Positions 13,001 to 20,314 of a stretch of 64,000 nucleotides of DNA are shown piece after piece. Position numbers and translations under genes: made by a program. The stretch is taken from contig BPHZ01000004.1 of the NCBI GenBank assembly GCA_026003835.1, positions 186,001 to 250,000 on the forward strand, written 5' to 3'. The notes beneath the pieces were generated by a model that was given only the letters and a program-made list of their open reading frames with translations, made no database searches and was not told where the DNA came from. Positions within the stretch are counted from its first letter, which is position 1; each line of letters starts with the position of its first letter. Source of the stretch: Herpetosiphonaceae bacterium. Lineage in GTDB: Bacteria > Chloroflexota > Chloroflexia > Chloroflexales > Herpetosiphonaceae.

Positions 13001-14473
13001 GCGCGGATGTACCGAACGGGGGACCTGGGGCGCTGGCGGGCGGATGGGGTGCTGGAGTACCTGGGGCGGGTGGATCAGCAGATCAAGCTGCGGGGCTTCC
13101 GCGTCGAGTTAGGGGAGATCGAGGCGACGCTGGCGGCGCACCCTGCTGTCCGTGAGGCGGTGGTGGTGCTGCGCGAAGATCAGACTGATACAGGCTACCG
13201 GCATCAGCGCCTGGTTGCCTATGTGGTGCCGGAGATAGGAGAGGCGCTGGAGGCAGGGGAACTGACCGCGTTCTTGCAGCGGTCGCTGCCGGAGTATATG
13301 CTGCCGGCCGCGTTCGTGTTCCTGGAGGCGCTGCCGCTGACCGCCAACGGCAAGGTTGACCGCCGCGCCCTGCCGGCGCCCGATGGTGCCCAGTTAGCCG
13401 GGCAGTACGTCGCTCCACGCGATGAGCTGGAGCGCACGCTGGTGCGGATCTGGCAGAACCTGCTCCGGGTTGAGCCCATAGGTACTGGAGAGAACTTCTT
13501 CGCATTGGGTGGACACTCATTGATGGCCGTGCAGTTGCTCGCCGAGATTGAACGCGCCTTTGGCCGAAAACTCCCCCTGGCTAGCATATTCCAGCGACCG
13601 ACCATTGGACTGCTGGCTGAACTATTGCGGTCGGATGATGAGCCTGCTCAGGCTACCCCATTAGTGCCGCTCCAGCCGCGCGGAGTCCGCCCACCTCTGG
13701 TGATCGTCCATGGAGCTGGAGGGAGCGCTTTTCTCTTTTATGAGCTTGCCAGCCTATTGGGTGATGAGCAGCCAGTCTATGGCCTTCAGTTCCCAGAGTT
13801 GGAAGATGGCGAGGTAGAGAGAACCAGTATCGAGGAGTTGGCGGCGCGCTATATCGAGGCGCTGCGGACGATCCAGCCCAAAGGGCCCTACTACCTGGCC
13901 GGCTGGTCGGTGGGTGGCACCATTGCCTACGAGATGGCCCAACAACTGCGCCGCCAGCGCCAGAAGGTCGCCAGACTCTTGTTGCTGGATGCCCAGGCGC
14001 CTGATGAGCACCGCACGCCGCCTGCGGCCGAGCAGCTTCTCCGCGATTTCTGCCGGGACATTGGCCTGAATTTGGAGCGGCTGCCGATTCGCTGGAAGAA
14101 ATTGAAGCAGCTGGAGCCGACGGAGCAGCTAAGACAGGTGCTTGAGCAAGCGCAATCTGCCGGGCTGCCGGCGCCATCTCTCGATCTGCACCAAATTGAG
14201 CACCGGTTTGCGATCTTTCAGGCGATGGTCGAAGCTGCCCGGTTCTATAAACCTGTGTCGTACCTTGGAGAATTGATCCTCTTCAGAGCTGCAAACCGGC
14301 TTGATGGAAATTCCCTTGCCATAGGCTGGCGCCGCCGCGGCGCGCTGGGCTGGGACAACTTGGCGACAGGCGGTGTTCGGGTCCACACGATCCCAGGCAA
14401 TCACTACTCTCTCTTTGTCCAACCCCACGCTGCTGTCCTGGCGGAGCAGCTGCGAAACTATCTGCCGGATTAG
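4013..14473 (+). CDS. Three-module NRPS with terminal thioesterase (C-A-PCP x3, TE)
   Basis: This 3486-residue synthetase finishes the peptide. Condensation domains carry HHIISDG or HHIVSDG at ~173, 1237 and 2293. Adenylation domains have TSGSTG at ~650, 1713 and 2771. Carrier serines lie in GGHSL at ~1041, 2099 and 3166. The C-terminal ~260 residues are a type I thioesterase: GWSVGG at ~3296, an aspartate in LLLLDAQ and a histidine in GNHYSLF form the triad that releases the chain. Pocket codes read DLTKVGEVGK (asparagine-like), DAWFLGNVVK (a classical leucine code) and DLTKVGEVGK again. No epimerisation or methylation domain is seen. It starts 21 bases after the preceding gene, in the same operon. 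Residue assignments are inferences from Stachelhaus positions aligned by eye. Confidence 0.95.
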   Translation: MSELSDRIAALSPKKRALLEKIRQEKASARHTIKPQERPAAIPLSFAQQRLWFLDQLIPGSPAYNIPLAMRFKGPLDCRALEQGLNAVVERHEILRTTFGSLNGEPFQIIHPHRDTPLPVIDLQHLPPEEREAAARRLLEEEASRPFDLAAGPLLRAQILRLGPDEHIFQATMHHIISDGWSMGIFIREFFELSDAAAHGRPPQLPPLPIQYADYALWQRRWLESGALASHQDYWIEQLAGAPTLLELPTDRPRPSIQTFHGARYHFKLPKPLASSLVALSREEDATLFMTLLAAFQVLLSRLSGQTDLVVGSPIANRTRVETEGLIGFFVNTLALRAKLGDDPDFRTFLRRVRETTLGAFAHQDVPFEHLVELLQPERSTSHSPLFQVMFVLQNALMTRLGHAQLSLEPVEIYKNTAKFDLTLSLEETADGIQGEIEYNSDLFDPPTIERMAGHFRTLLEGIIAQPDTRISRLPLLTLAEQQLLVSTWNDTRAPLDTALAAHQLFELQAARTPDALAVVCEEHALTFAQLDARANQLAHYLATLGVGPDVPVALCLQRSPELLIALLAVLKAGGAYLPLDPSYPAERLAFMLHDARPAVVLTTHALAQQLPPSPARLLCLDLEAEAIAHQPASALVRTPHPAQLAYIIYTSGSTGKPKGTLITQRGLSNYLLWAVQAYEAAAGAGAPVHSPLGFDLTVTSLYTPLLAGRPVVLVREAPGADGLREVLERAGPFSLVKLTPAHLDVLRASLPAQAAANARLLVIGGEALYGESLRWWRAQAPQIRLVNEYGPTETVVGCCVYEVPEGQPVGGAVPIGRPIANMRMYVLDSQLQPVPVGVVGELYIGGVGVGRGYLNRPDLTAERFVPEPWGGEPGARMYRTGDLGRWRADGVLEYLGRVDQQIKLRGFRVELGEIEATLAAHPAVREAVVVAHKDSGGDTRLVAYVVGEEGRTPAQHELLAFLKQTLPEYMLPAAFVFLEALPLTANGKVDRRALPAPGLARPDLARPYVAPRSDTEQILAAIWQELLGIEQAGLDDNFFELGGHSLIATRLISRVRDVFQVELPLHTVFAAPTLAAFATEIERSRAGDHDADTSPIPIGRRDGPLPLSFSQRRLWFIEQLAPGTPMYNIPHAIRLRGTIDAGVLEQALNTIVQRHAILRATFAMVDGEPRQYIAPELNLPLPIVDLQDLPEEPREAEASRLVRQEAQQPFDLSAGPLIRATLLRLADDDHILLVTMHHIVSDGWSMGIFVQELAQLSQAIAAGRPAPLPDLPIQYTDYAQWQVEWFQGEVQQQQLDYWRAQLEDAPTLLELPTDRPRPQVQSWRGASHPFTIAPATAAALSRFTQQEGATIFMTLLAAFQLLLHRYSGQDDIVVGVPVANRTRSEVEGLIGFFVNTLALRVDLSGNPSFRELLSRVRETSLGAFSHQDIPFEQLVEELRPERSLSHSPLFQVMFALQNAPQPRIELPDLMVEPFAVETIVAKFDLTLAMETTQEGLRGTFTYNTDLFNAATIESMCAHFTALLDAIVADPGRPIGRLPLLSDAERQQLLVDWNATALSPDSPLLAHQLVERQVLEQPDALAIASAERQLSYQELNQRANQLAHYLIALGAGPETCVALCLERSPELIIGALAALKAGAAYLPIDPAVPQERLEWMLADADAPILLSRRRLLARPPEDLAEIVDLDEDWAHIAQYNAENPAIPVSEHNLAYVIYTSGSTGRPKGVAIEHQGLRNLIAWHRRAFALSAADRTTLLASPAFDASVWEIWPTLASGASLHIPDEEARMQPKELQRWLLGQQISVSFVPTPIAERLLELDWPPMAALRLLLTGGDALRRYPAANVPFVLVNNYGPTENSVVTTSGDVPALQSADAAPSIGRPIANTRVYVLDRYGEPVPVGVPGELSIGGIGLARGYLRRADLTAERFVPDAFSAEPGARLYRTGDLVRWLSDGNLEFLGRLDHQVKIRGFRIELGEIEALLRRHPAVREALVLARDGFAEGQDKRIVAYVVPMRPTSADELVDALRQRLPDYMIPTAFVLLDAFPLTSNGKIDRRALPAPDGSQLSRQYVAPRTATEQHLAAIWAEVLHTDRIGLYDNFFSLGGHSLLATQVIARIRDAFGADLPLRALFELPTVAALAQQIEATLAGQTGPRPAPIPPARRDQPLPLSFAQQRLWFLDQLIPNNPAYNIAGAVHIAGPLNAEAWERALNAIVQRHEALRTTFVAGEGEPVQVISESLQLHLPLVSLEALPPDEREAQLRALVLAESQQPFDLAHGPLIRGVLYRLGADEHVLFLSMHHIVSDGWSMGILIRELALLCQEFSGGEVARLTPLPIQYADYAAWQRAWFQSEEAARQLDYWRQQLAGAPTLLELPTDKPRPPVQSYRGATYNFRLPAELSQALAELSQGEQATLFMTLLAAFQTLLYRYSGQEDILVGSPIANRTRVELEGLIGFFVNTLVLRADLSGNPSFRQLLQRVRQTTLDAYAHQDTPFEHIVEVLQPERSTSHTPLFQVMFILQNTPMPAITTETVRIRPLELDGGAAKFDLTLAFEETPEGLRGSLEYASDLFEEATIRRMAMHYEMLLRAIVRNPDARVAQLELMDAAELQRVTREWNNTRTALDTALAAHQLFELQAARSPDALAVVCEEHALTFAQLDARANQLAHYLATLGVGPDVPVALCLQRSPELLIALLAVLKAGGAYLPLDPSYPAERLAFMLSDARPTVVLTTHALAPQLPPSPARLLCLDLEAEAIAHQPASALARTPHPAQLAYIIYTSGSTGKPKGTLITQRGLSNYLLWAVQAYEAAAGAGAPVHSPLGFDLTVTSLYTPLLAGRPVVLVREAPGAEGLREVLERTGPFSLVKLTPAHLDVLRASLPAQAAANTRLLVIGGEALYGESLRWWRAQAPQIRLVNEYGPTETVVGCCVYEVPEGQPVGGAVPIGRPIANMRMYVLDAQLQPVPVGVVGELYIGGVGVGRGYLNRPDLTAERFVPEPWAAEPGARMYRTGDLGRWRADGVLEYLGRVDQQIKLRGFRVELGEIEATLAAHPAVREAVVVLREDQTDTGYRHQRLVAYVVPEIGEALEAGELTAFLQRSLPEYMLPAAFVFLEALPLTANGKVDRRALPAPDGAQLAGQYVAPRDELERTLVRIWQNLLRVEPIGTGENFFALGGHSLMAVQLLAEIERAFGRKLPLASIFQRPTIGLLAELLRSDDEPAQATPLVPLQPRGVRPPLVIVHGAGGSAFLFYELASLLGDEQPVYGLQFPELEDGEVERTSIEELAARYIEALRTIQPKGPYYLAGWSVGGTIAYEMAQQLRRQRQKVARLLLLDAQAPDEHRTPPAAEQLLRDFCRDIGLNLERLPIRWKKLKQLEPTEQLRQVLEQAQSAGLPAPSLDLHQIEHRFAIFQAMVEAARFYKPVSYLGELILFRAANRLDGNSLAIGWRRRGALGWDNLATGGVRVHTIPGNHYSLFVQPHAAVLAEQLRNYLPD
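5507..7010 (+). repeat. Near-identical A-domain segment, copy 1
   Basis: Bases 5507-6778 match 11870-13141 almost perfectly (constant offset 6363), and identity resumes over the A10 region after a small length difference. It spans the complete adenylation domain of the first module of the long synthetase. The flanking condensation and carrier domains are clearly diverged. Confidence 0.9.
11870..13385 (+). repeat. Near-identical A-domain segment, copy 2
   Basis: Partner of the segment at 5507-7010; it is the adenylation domain of the last module. Identity begins abruptly at the linker between condensation and adenylation domains. This fits recent gene conversion or A-domain swapping that gave both modules the same substrate code. 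Confidence 0.9.
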
Positions 14474-14523
14474 GCCCGTGGTAGGAAGCTTAAATTGATG
14501 CCTTTCTGTAACGATGGTGCTAA

Positions 14524-15615
14524 ATGATGCAACGCTGGAAGATTCTACGCTGGGTTCTAGGATTATTGCTTATGCTTGTTATCTTGGGAAGTGGTCTCGT
14601 CTGGTTTACGACCTTCCATCCCGCCGATCTGCAAGCGGAGGCTGTTGCCTGTACGGAGGATGCTGCGCCGCTCCAGCCGGACCAAACGCTTAAGGTGCTG
14701 AACTGGAATGTGCAGTATATGGCGGGCAAGGGCTACGTCTTCTTTTATGATCTCCCCGATAATTCAGGGCCTGATGAGCGGCCATCGCGCGAGGCTGTTG
14801 CTCAAACCTTCGCCGAGGTTGCGCGGGTGATCCGCGAGGAAGATCCTGACCTGGTGCTGTTACAGGAGGTCGATGACGGCGCCGACAGGACTGATGACGA
14901 GGATCAGCTGGCTCGTCTGCTGGGGATGTTGCCCCCTGAGTATGTCTGTCACACCTCGGCCTTCTACTGGAAAGCTGCCTTTGTGCCCCATCCACGCATC
15001 CTCGGGGCTGTGGGCATGAAGCTGTCAATCGTCTCGAAGTATCGCATAAGCTCAGCTCAGCGTCACCAACTGGCGCTGATGCCTGCCGACCCGTTGACCC
15101 AGCAGTTTAATTTTAAACGGGCCGTGCTTGAAGCTCGCTTACCGATCGCCGGTGGTGGCGAGTTGGCCGTGCTCAACACGCATCTGGATGCCTTCGCTCA
15201 GGGTTCTGACACGATGACGCGCCAGGTGCAGCAGGTCGATGCGATCCTCAATCAGTTGACGCAGGCAGGGCTGCCATGGCTGATCGGCGGGGATTTCAAC
15301 CTGTTGCCCCCAACACCCGACGCTTATCAACGCCTGATCCTCAGCCACCAGAGCTACTACAATCCTAAGACGGAGATCGTCCCGCTCTACGAACGCTACC
15401 AGGCCGTCCCATCGCTGGCGGAGGTCACAAGCCCGGAGTACCAGCGCTGGTTTACCCACTATCCGAATGATCCGGCCATAGCGGGCCCCGATCGGACCAT
15501 CGACTACCTCTTCTTAAGTCCGGCGTTGGGCCTCGGTGAGCATTATGTCAGACAGCACGACACGCTCACCATCTCCGATCACCTCCCACTGATCGCTGAG
15601 ATCACACTACCATAG
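14524..15615 (+). CDS. Membrane-anchored endonuclease/exonuclease/phosphatase family protein
   Basis: A 363-residue protein. Residues ~8-30 form one hydrophobic signal-anchor (WVLGLLLMLVILGSGLVWF), so the enzyme probably faces outward. The rest matches the EEP fold: LNWNVQY at the start of the core, LLQEVDDGAD with the metal-binding glutamate, NTHLDAF, GGDFNLLP with the Asp/Asn pair, DRTIDYLFLSP and the terminal SDHLPLIAE with the catalytic Asp-His. Relatives cleave nucleic acids, sphingomyelin or inositol phosphates, and the substrate cannot be told here. It begins 50 bases after the synthetase and may be read from the same transcript. A hairpin follows it. A link to peptide production is possible but not shown. 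Confidence 0.85.
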   Translation: MMQRWKILRWVLGLLLMLVILGSGLVWFTTFHPADLQAEAVACTEDAAPLQPDQTLKVLNWNVQYMAGKGYVFFYDLPDNSGPDERPSREAVAQTFAEVARVIREEDPDLVLLQEVDDGADRTDDEDQLARLLGMLPPEYVCHTSAFYWKAAFVPHPRILGAVGMKLSIVSKYRISSAQRHQLALMPADPLTQQFNFKRAVLEARLPIAGGGELAVLNTHLDAFAQGSDTMTRQVQQVDAILNQLTQAGLPWLIGGDFNLLPPTPDAYQRLILSHQSYYNPKTEIVPLYERYQAVPSLAEVTSPEYQRWFTHYPNDPAIAGPDRTIDYLFLSPALGLGEHYVRQHDTLTISDHLPLIAEITLP

Positions 15616-15658
15616 CTGACTGATAAGAGCGCTACATGTTCCGGCGCCTTGCTGGGAA

Positions 15659-15683
15659 GGTGGAAGGGCTTCGACCCTCCACC
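15659..15683 (+). terminator. Hairpin after the NRPS/EEP operon
   Basis: GGTGGAAGGG pairs with CCCTCCACC around a short loop with one bulged A, followed by a C/T-rich stretch. It sits 43 bases after the EEP stop codon. About 60 bases on, a second inverted repeat (AGCCATGCC at 15718, GGCATGGCT at 15742) lies in the gap before the next gene. Confidence 0.5.
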
Positions 15684-15900
15684 TCCCCTTTCCTCATCAT
15701 CGTTATAGTGATCTACTAGCCATGCCGGCCATAGGCAGCCTGGCATGGCTGTTTGTGCTGCCCGTCACGCTGTTATGATACACTACAAAAAAAAGATTCA
15801 GTCGTCCACCACATCCATCGTGATGGAGAGGCGCTCCCTCTGCCTCATCACGATCACTGTGGTCGATCATTAGTACATATCCGGCTATCGAAAGCGAGCA

Positions 15901-16806
15901 ATGACGATGAAATCTGTGCGCACCCTTCTCCACAGCATCATCGACTACGCGGGGCTTTTCCCCCCCGCTGGTCTGGCGATGTTCCCCGCAGTCAGAAACT
16001 ATGCAGCCTATCTTGCCGGAAACGCCTTCTGGATGCTCGGTAGATTTATTCTCCCTGTCGCCCGTCTGGAAGAGTTCGAAACGGCTGCATCCGATCTGCT
16101 TCCGCGCAACCCCGATGCCACACCATGGCGCCTAAGCGTGTTGGCCGGCACTGATCTGGATGCGGAGATTATGCAGATCCTTGCCTTTAATACCCGGCAC
16201 GCCTCCGGCTCTAAACAAGGGATGGCAATCATCGACACGATCGAGATCAAAACCGCCGATGTCGCGGCGATCCATACAGCCGTGGAGCGCATTCCCGGCA
16301 CCCTGACGGCTTATGTTGAGATCCCGCTCAACGCTGAGATCGAGAGCCTGATCGCGGCGCTCGATGAGGCAGGCACGCGTGCTAAGGTGCGGACGGGTGG
16401 CCTCTCGTCCGAGATGTTCCCAGCGACCGATGATCTCCTCCATTTTATGCATGCCTGCGTGCGTGCTGAGGTGCCGTTCAAGGCCACTGCAGGGCTGCAT
16501 CACCCTCTTCGATCCGTTCACCGGCTGACCTACGAGCCTCATAGTGAATCTGCCATGATGCACGGTTTTCTGAACGTCTTTTTAGCCGCTGCATTCCTGT
16601 CTGAAGGGATGGACCGCAACCTGGCCGGTGAGCTGATCGAGGAAACCTCTCTTGAGGCGTTTCACTTCAGCAACGACGGGATCGCCTGGCGGGAGCACTG
16701 GCTCGACAACGAGGCGCTTGCCCGTGCCCGGCAGCTGGCTATCTCCTTCGGCTCCTGCTCGTTCCAGGAGCCTATCGATGATTTGGAGGCGCTAGGGTTA
16801 CTATGA
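15901..16806 (+). CDS. Conserved protein of unknown function coupled to fumarylacetoacetase
   Basis: A 301-residue soluble protein with no recognised domain. Notable stretches are DYAGLFPPAGLAMFPAVRNYA near the start, an alternating beta/alpha pattern (WRLSVLAGTDL, AYVEIPLN), TRAKVRTGGLSSEMFP and PFKATAGLHHPLR. The last two resemble phosphate- or metal-binding loops of barrel enzymes, but that is only an impression. Its stop overlaps the start of the next gene (ATGA at 16803-16806), so the two are translationally coupled and the protein probably works with, or near, tyrosine/phenylacetate-type catabolism. Confidence 0.82.
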   Translation: MTMKSVRTLLHSIIDYAGLFPPAGLAMFPAVRNYAAYLAGNAFWMLGRFILPVARLEEFETAASDLLPRNPDATPWRLSVLAGTDLDAEIMQILAFNTRHASGSKQGMAIIDTIEIKTADVAAIHTAVERIPGTLTAYVEIPLNAEIESLIAALDEAGTRAKVRTGGLSSEMFPATDDLLHFMHACVRAEVPFKATAGLHHPLRSVHRLTYEPHSESAMMHGFLNVFLAAAFLSEGMDRNLAGELIEETSLEAFHFSNDGIAWREHWLDNEALARARQLAISFGSCSFQEPIDDLEALGLL

Positions 16807-18137
16807 GTTACACGATCAACGAGACCCATGATCCCCAGCTGACCAGCTGGGTGGAGTCCGCCCAACGGCCGGGAACTGACTTCCCCATTCAGAATTTGCC
16901 GTTTGGCGTTTTCAAGAGGCGCGGCAGCGCCGAGGAGCCACGGGTGGGCGTCGCCATCGGGGATCAGATCCTTGATATAACCGCCTGCCTTGGCGCGGGG
17001 CTGCTGGATGGTTCTGCGGCCCGTGCCGCCGCTGCATGCGCTGCTCCCAACCTCAACGAGCTGATGGCCCTGGGGCGTGAGTACTGGTCTGCGCTGCGCC
17101 GCCAGCTCAGCGCCCTGTTGAGCACCGACTCGCCGGCCTATAAGCGCGATCCGCAGATTGCCGGGCGGCTACTGGCGCCAATCGCCGGCGCAGAGCTGCT
17201 GCTGCCGGCGGCTATCGGCGATTACACCGACTTCTACGCCTCGGTCTATCACGCCACCAATGTTGGCAGTATGTTCCGCCCCGATAACCCGCTGCTTCCC
17301 AACTACAAGTATGTCCCAATCGGCTACCACGGACGCTCATCCTCGATCGTTGTCAGCGGCACGCCTGTGAGGCGCCCGCGCGGTCAGAGTAAAGCGCCGG
17401 ATGCCGATCGGCCAGGCTTTGGCCCCACCAGGCTGCTCGACTACGAGCTGGAAGTTGGCGGCTTTATCGGTCTCGGCAATAGCCTGGGCCAGCCAATCAC
17501 CATCGACAACGCCTGGGAGCATATCTTTGGCCTCTGTCTGGTCAACGATTGGTCAGCGCGTGATATTCAAGCCTGGGAATATCAGCCGCTCGGTCCGTTT
17601 CTAGCCAAGAGCTTTGCGACCACAATTTCGCCGTGGGTTGTGACGCTGGAGGCGCTGGAGCCGTTTCGTACATCCGCCTTCCGCCGCCCGGAGGGTGACC
17701 CCGAGCCACTGCCGTATCTCTTCTCGGTCGAGGATCAGCGTCACGGCGGCCTTGACCTGATCCTTGAGGTTTATCTGTCCTCACAGCGTATGCGCGACCA
17801 GGGGATGGAGCCGCTGCGCCTTAGCCGCGGTAGCTTCAGCGATATGTACTGGACGCTTGCGCAGCTGGTCGCCCATCATTCCAGTAATGGATGCAACATG
17901 CGACCCGGCGATCTGATCGCCAGTGGAACAGTCTCGGGTGCGGCGAAGGAATCTCGCGGCTGCATGTTGGAGCTCACATGGCGCGGCGCCGAGCCAATCC
18001 AGCTGCCGACAGGCGAGCAGCGGCGCTTCCTTGAAGATGGGGATGAGGTGATATTCCGCGGCTTTTGTGAGCGCGACGGCTTCGCGCGTATCGGCTTCGG
18101 GGAGTGTCGCGGCGTCATCCTGCCTGCGATCACATGA
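16803..18137 (+). CDS. fahA: Fumarylacetoacetase
   Basis: Catalyses the last step of tyrosine degradation: fumarylacetoacetate plus water gives fumarate and acetoacetate. The 444 residues match the family length. Characteristic segments are DFYASVYHATNVGSMFRP (metal-binding Asp and catalytic His region), VPIGYHGRSSSIVVSG, LDYELEVGGFIG (metal-binding glutamates), NDWSARDIQAWEYQPLGPF (metal-binding aspartate) and GDLIASGTVSG near the C-terminus. The start overlaps the upstream unknown gene by four bases. No homogentisate dioxygenase or maleylacetoacetate isomerase lies nearby, so the rest of the pathway must be elsewhere. Confidence 0.95.
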   Translation: MSYTINETHDPQLTSWVESAQRPGTDFPIQNLPFGVFKRRGSAEEPRVGVAIGDQILDITACLGAGLLDGSAARAAAACAAPNLNELMALGREYWSALRRQLSALLSTDSPAYKRDPQIAGRLLAPIAGAELLLPAAIGDYTDFYASVYHATNVGSMFRPDNPLLPNYKYVPIGYHGRSSSIVVSGTPVRRPRGQSKAPDADRPGFGPTRLLDYELEVGGFIGLGNSLGQPITIDNAWEHIFGLCLVNDWSARDIQAWEYQPLGPFLAKSFATTISPWVVTLEALEPFRTSAFRRPEGDPEPLPYLFSVEDQRHGGLDLILEVYLSSQRMRDQGMEPLRLSRGSFSDMYWTLAQLVAHHSSNGCNMRPGDLIASGTVSGAAKESRGCMLELTWRGAEPIQLPTGEQRRFLEDGDEVIFRGFCERDGFARIGFGECRGVILPAIT

Positions 18138-18169
18138 AGGTAGCAGCATCGCCGTGCTGGCAGCAAGCC

Positions 18170-19936
18170 TCAGCCGTTAGAGGCACCGCGGCTATGGTAG
18201 AGGGGGAGTGTAACACGGAATGTGCTCCCCCTATCCTTTAAACTCTCGACCTCAATATTCCCGCCATGAAGGATGATAATCTCCCTCGCAAGATAGAGCC
18301 CCAACCCTAAACCGGCGATCTGCTCTACACGCGCATTGCTGGCGCGGTAAAAGCGCCTGAAGACAAAAGGCAGCGCCTCGGATGGGATACCGATGCCTTG
18401 ATCGGAGATCGAGATGAAGACATGATCCTCGCGTCGCTCCAGCTGAATGAAAATATTCCCGCCCCTCACACTGTACTTGATAGCGTTGCTGAGGATGTTA
18501 TACAGCGCTTGCTCTAGTCGCAGCGCATCGCCCAGCGCCAGCAGGGGCTGATCAGTGCTGCTGATGATAAAGCTATGGCGACTGGATACGACGCGCAGCT
18601 CTTCGACCAACCGGAGAACGATATCGTTGAGATCAACGATGGCCCGTTCGATCACCAACCGGTTTGCCTGGATATCGGAGAGATCCAGCAGTGCAAGGCT
18701 CATCCGATGCAAGCGCCGCGTCTGTTGCCCGATCGCAGCCAGGGCGCGAGCGATACGCGAGCCGGCCTGTCCCCCTAGTTCAACCTGCCGTTGCAGGAGT
18801 TGCGTGTAGCCTAAGAGCGTCGTGAGCGGTGTCCGCAGCTCATGCGCCGCCATTGAGAGAAACTGGTCGCGCATGGCTATCGCCTGCTGGGACTCATGGT
18901 ACAGCCGGGCGTTCTCGATCGCCACTGCAAGATAGTGCGCGAGATCCTGCGCCAGCGCTAGATCCCGCGCATGATAGAGACGGCCAGATCTTGTTAACAG
19001 CAGCGTGAGGGCGCCAACAAGCTGGCCGCGTGCTCGCAGCGGTACACAGAGGGCGGAGGATACCCCCAACCTCTCAAATAGTGCTTGCTGCTGAGTCGAG
19101 GGCAGGACAGCATTCTGCGCATCAGCGCTCGACGGGAATAGTTCCGGCTTGTTGTCGCGCACGACATGCGAGCTGTCATACAGGACCTGGTTCTCGATCA
19201 CTGGTGCCCCGCCAAGCTGCAAGGCATACTGCACCGGCTGGGCGCTCTCAGGGGCTGCAAGGACGTTGCGCAGCCTCCCGTCACGCTCGACGAGATCGAT
19301 CAGAACGTAGTCGGCTAGAAATGGAACGATAAGCGGGACCAGCCCGGCGATCGTCGTTTCGTACTCCAGCGATCCAGCCAGTAATCTGCTTACCTCCGCA
19401 AGAAATGCGGCGCGCTGCCACTCCTCCTGTACCTCGCCTGGCGCCGGCTGAAGCTCTCGGCGTGTGACATTCGGCGCCTTGGTTAGGGTATGCGCCTTGG
19501 CGCCCATCCGCCGGGCAACGGCAGCGTATTCCGCAACGGCGAGCTCGGCCCGCTCACCGCGAAGAGCCGCGCTTAACAGCGGCAGCAATGCTGCTATAAC
19601 AGCGACAGCCTTGGGGTGTGGGGAGCCGCCCAGAAGGACCAGCACCGCACTGTCGTCACCGGCGATACCCAGCGCCGGACAGCGCGATATCCTGTCCGGG
19701 AAAGGCAGCTCATCGCGATGCTGCCCCGTTCTCAGCGTCTCGGCAAGGAACATCCTCCACGCGTGGTCATCCGGTAGGGCCTGTGGAAACCCGGCGGCAG
19801 GCACAAGCTCGTCGAGTTCCAGGTCCTTGATGAATATCAGCAGATCATGACTGCCTAGATGCCTGGCAAGCAGACGCGCAGCGTCCCCACGAGCGGTGCG
19901 ATTGGTTAACCGCGCAACAAGAGCAAGTATCTCCAT
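18170..19936 (-). CDS. GAF-domain sensor histidine kinase
   Basis: A soluble sensor kinase. The N-terminal half has no clear family beyond a regulatory module (MEILALVARLTNRTARG). A GAF domain occupies the middle (LFERLGVSSALCVPLRARGQLVGALTLLL). The dimerisation/phosphoacceptor helix is SMAAHELRTPLTTLLGYTQLL, with the histidine to be phosphorylated. The ATPase domain shows the N box (LYNILSNAIKYS), the G1 box (ISDQGIGIPSEALPFVF) and the G2 box (GLGLGLYLAREI). I chose the ATG at 19936. An in-frame start at 20044 would add 36 poorly conserved residues. It converges on fahA with a 32-base gap. No response regulator is adjacent, so the partner is unknown. Confidence 0.88.
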   Translation of the reverse strand: MEILALVARLTNRTARGDAARLLARHLGSHDLLIFIKDLELDELVPAAGFPQALPDDHAWRMFLAETLRTGQHRDELPFPDRISRCPALGIAGDDSAVLVLLGGSPHPKAVAVIAALLPLLSAALRGERAELAVAEYAAVARRMGAKAHTLTKAPNVTRRELQPAPGEVQEEWQRAAFLAEVSRLLAGSLEYETTIAGLVPLIVPFLADYVLIDLVERDGRLRNVLAAPESAQPVQYALQLGGAPVIENQVLYDSSHVVRDNKPELFPSSADAQNAVLPSTQQQALFERLGVSSALCVPLRARGQLVGALTLLLTRSGRLYHARDLALAQDLAHYLAVAIENARLYHESQQAIAMRDQFLSMAAHELRTPLTTLLGYTQLLQRQVELGGQAGSRIARALAAIGQQTRRLHRMSLALLDLSDIQANRLVIERAIVDLNDIVLRLVEELRVVSSRHSFIISSTDQPLLALGDALRLEQALYNILSNAIKYSVRGGNIFIQLERREDHVFISISDQGIGIPSEALPFVFRRFYRASNARVEQIAGLGLGLYLAREIIILHGGNIEVESLKDRGSTFRVTLPLYHSRGASNG

Positions 19937-20044
19937 CCCTCTCTGATCATCTCTACACCAGAATCCCCTAGATGATTGAAGTACAGTTGATAACCCCATT
20001 GAGTCATTTTTTGACAGAGGGGATTGCCTCGATGTCCAGCACAT

Positions 20045-20314
20045 TGTCCGGCATAGCTGTGCTCGCCGCCGAACTGTATAAGCAGGCTTCTACTTCGCCG
20101 ATTGCAACGAGAAAGTGGGAACGGTTAGCGGCGAGCAATAATAGTGCCACCACTCAACGATCCCTGGCGGCGCTATCTGAACCGCTCTGCTATATTGAAG
20201 AGTAGCGGTAATGATACAGCACTGTGCTAAAATTTAGCGTCTTATATCAGATTATGCGGTTGTTAAAGCGAGAGCTTTTTTCCACCGCATAATTGCTGTT
20301 CTTGAGGAGAGCAT
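20045..20314. other. Gap between sensor kinase and small membrane protein
   Basis: No recognised gene. A 77-codon rightward frame (19972-20205) exists, but it has no clear ribosome site or family. A short inverted repeat (GCGAGAGCTTTTTTCC region, ~20268) precedes the next gene. Confidence 0.4.
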
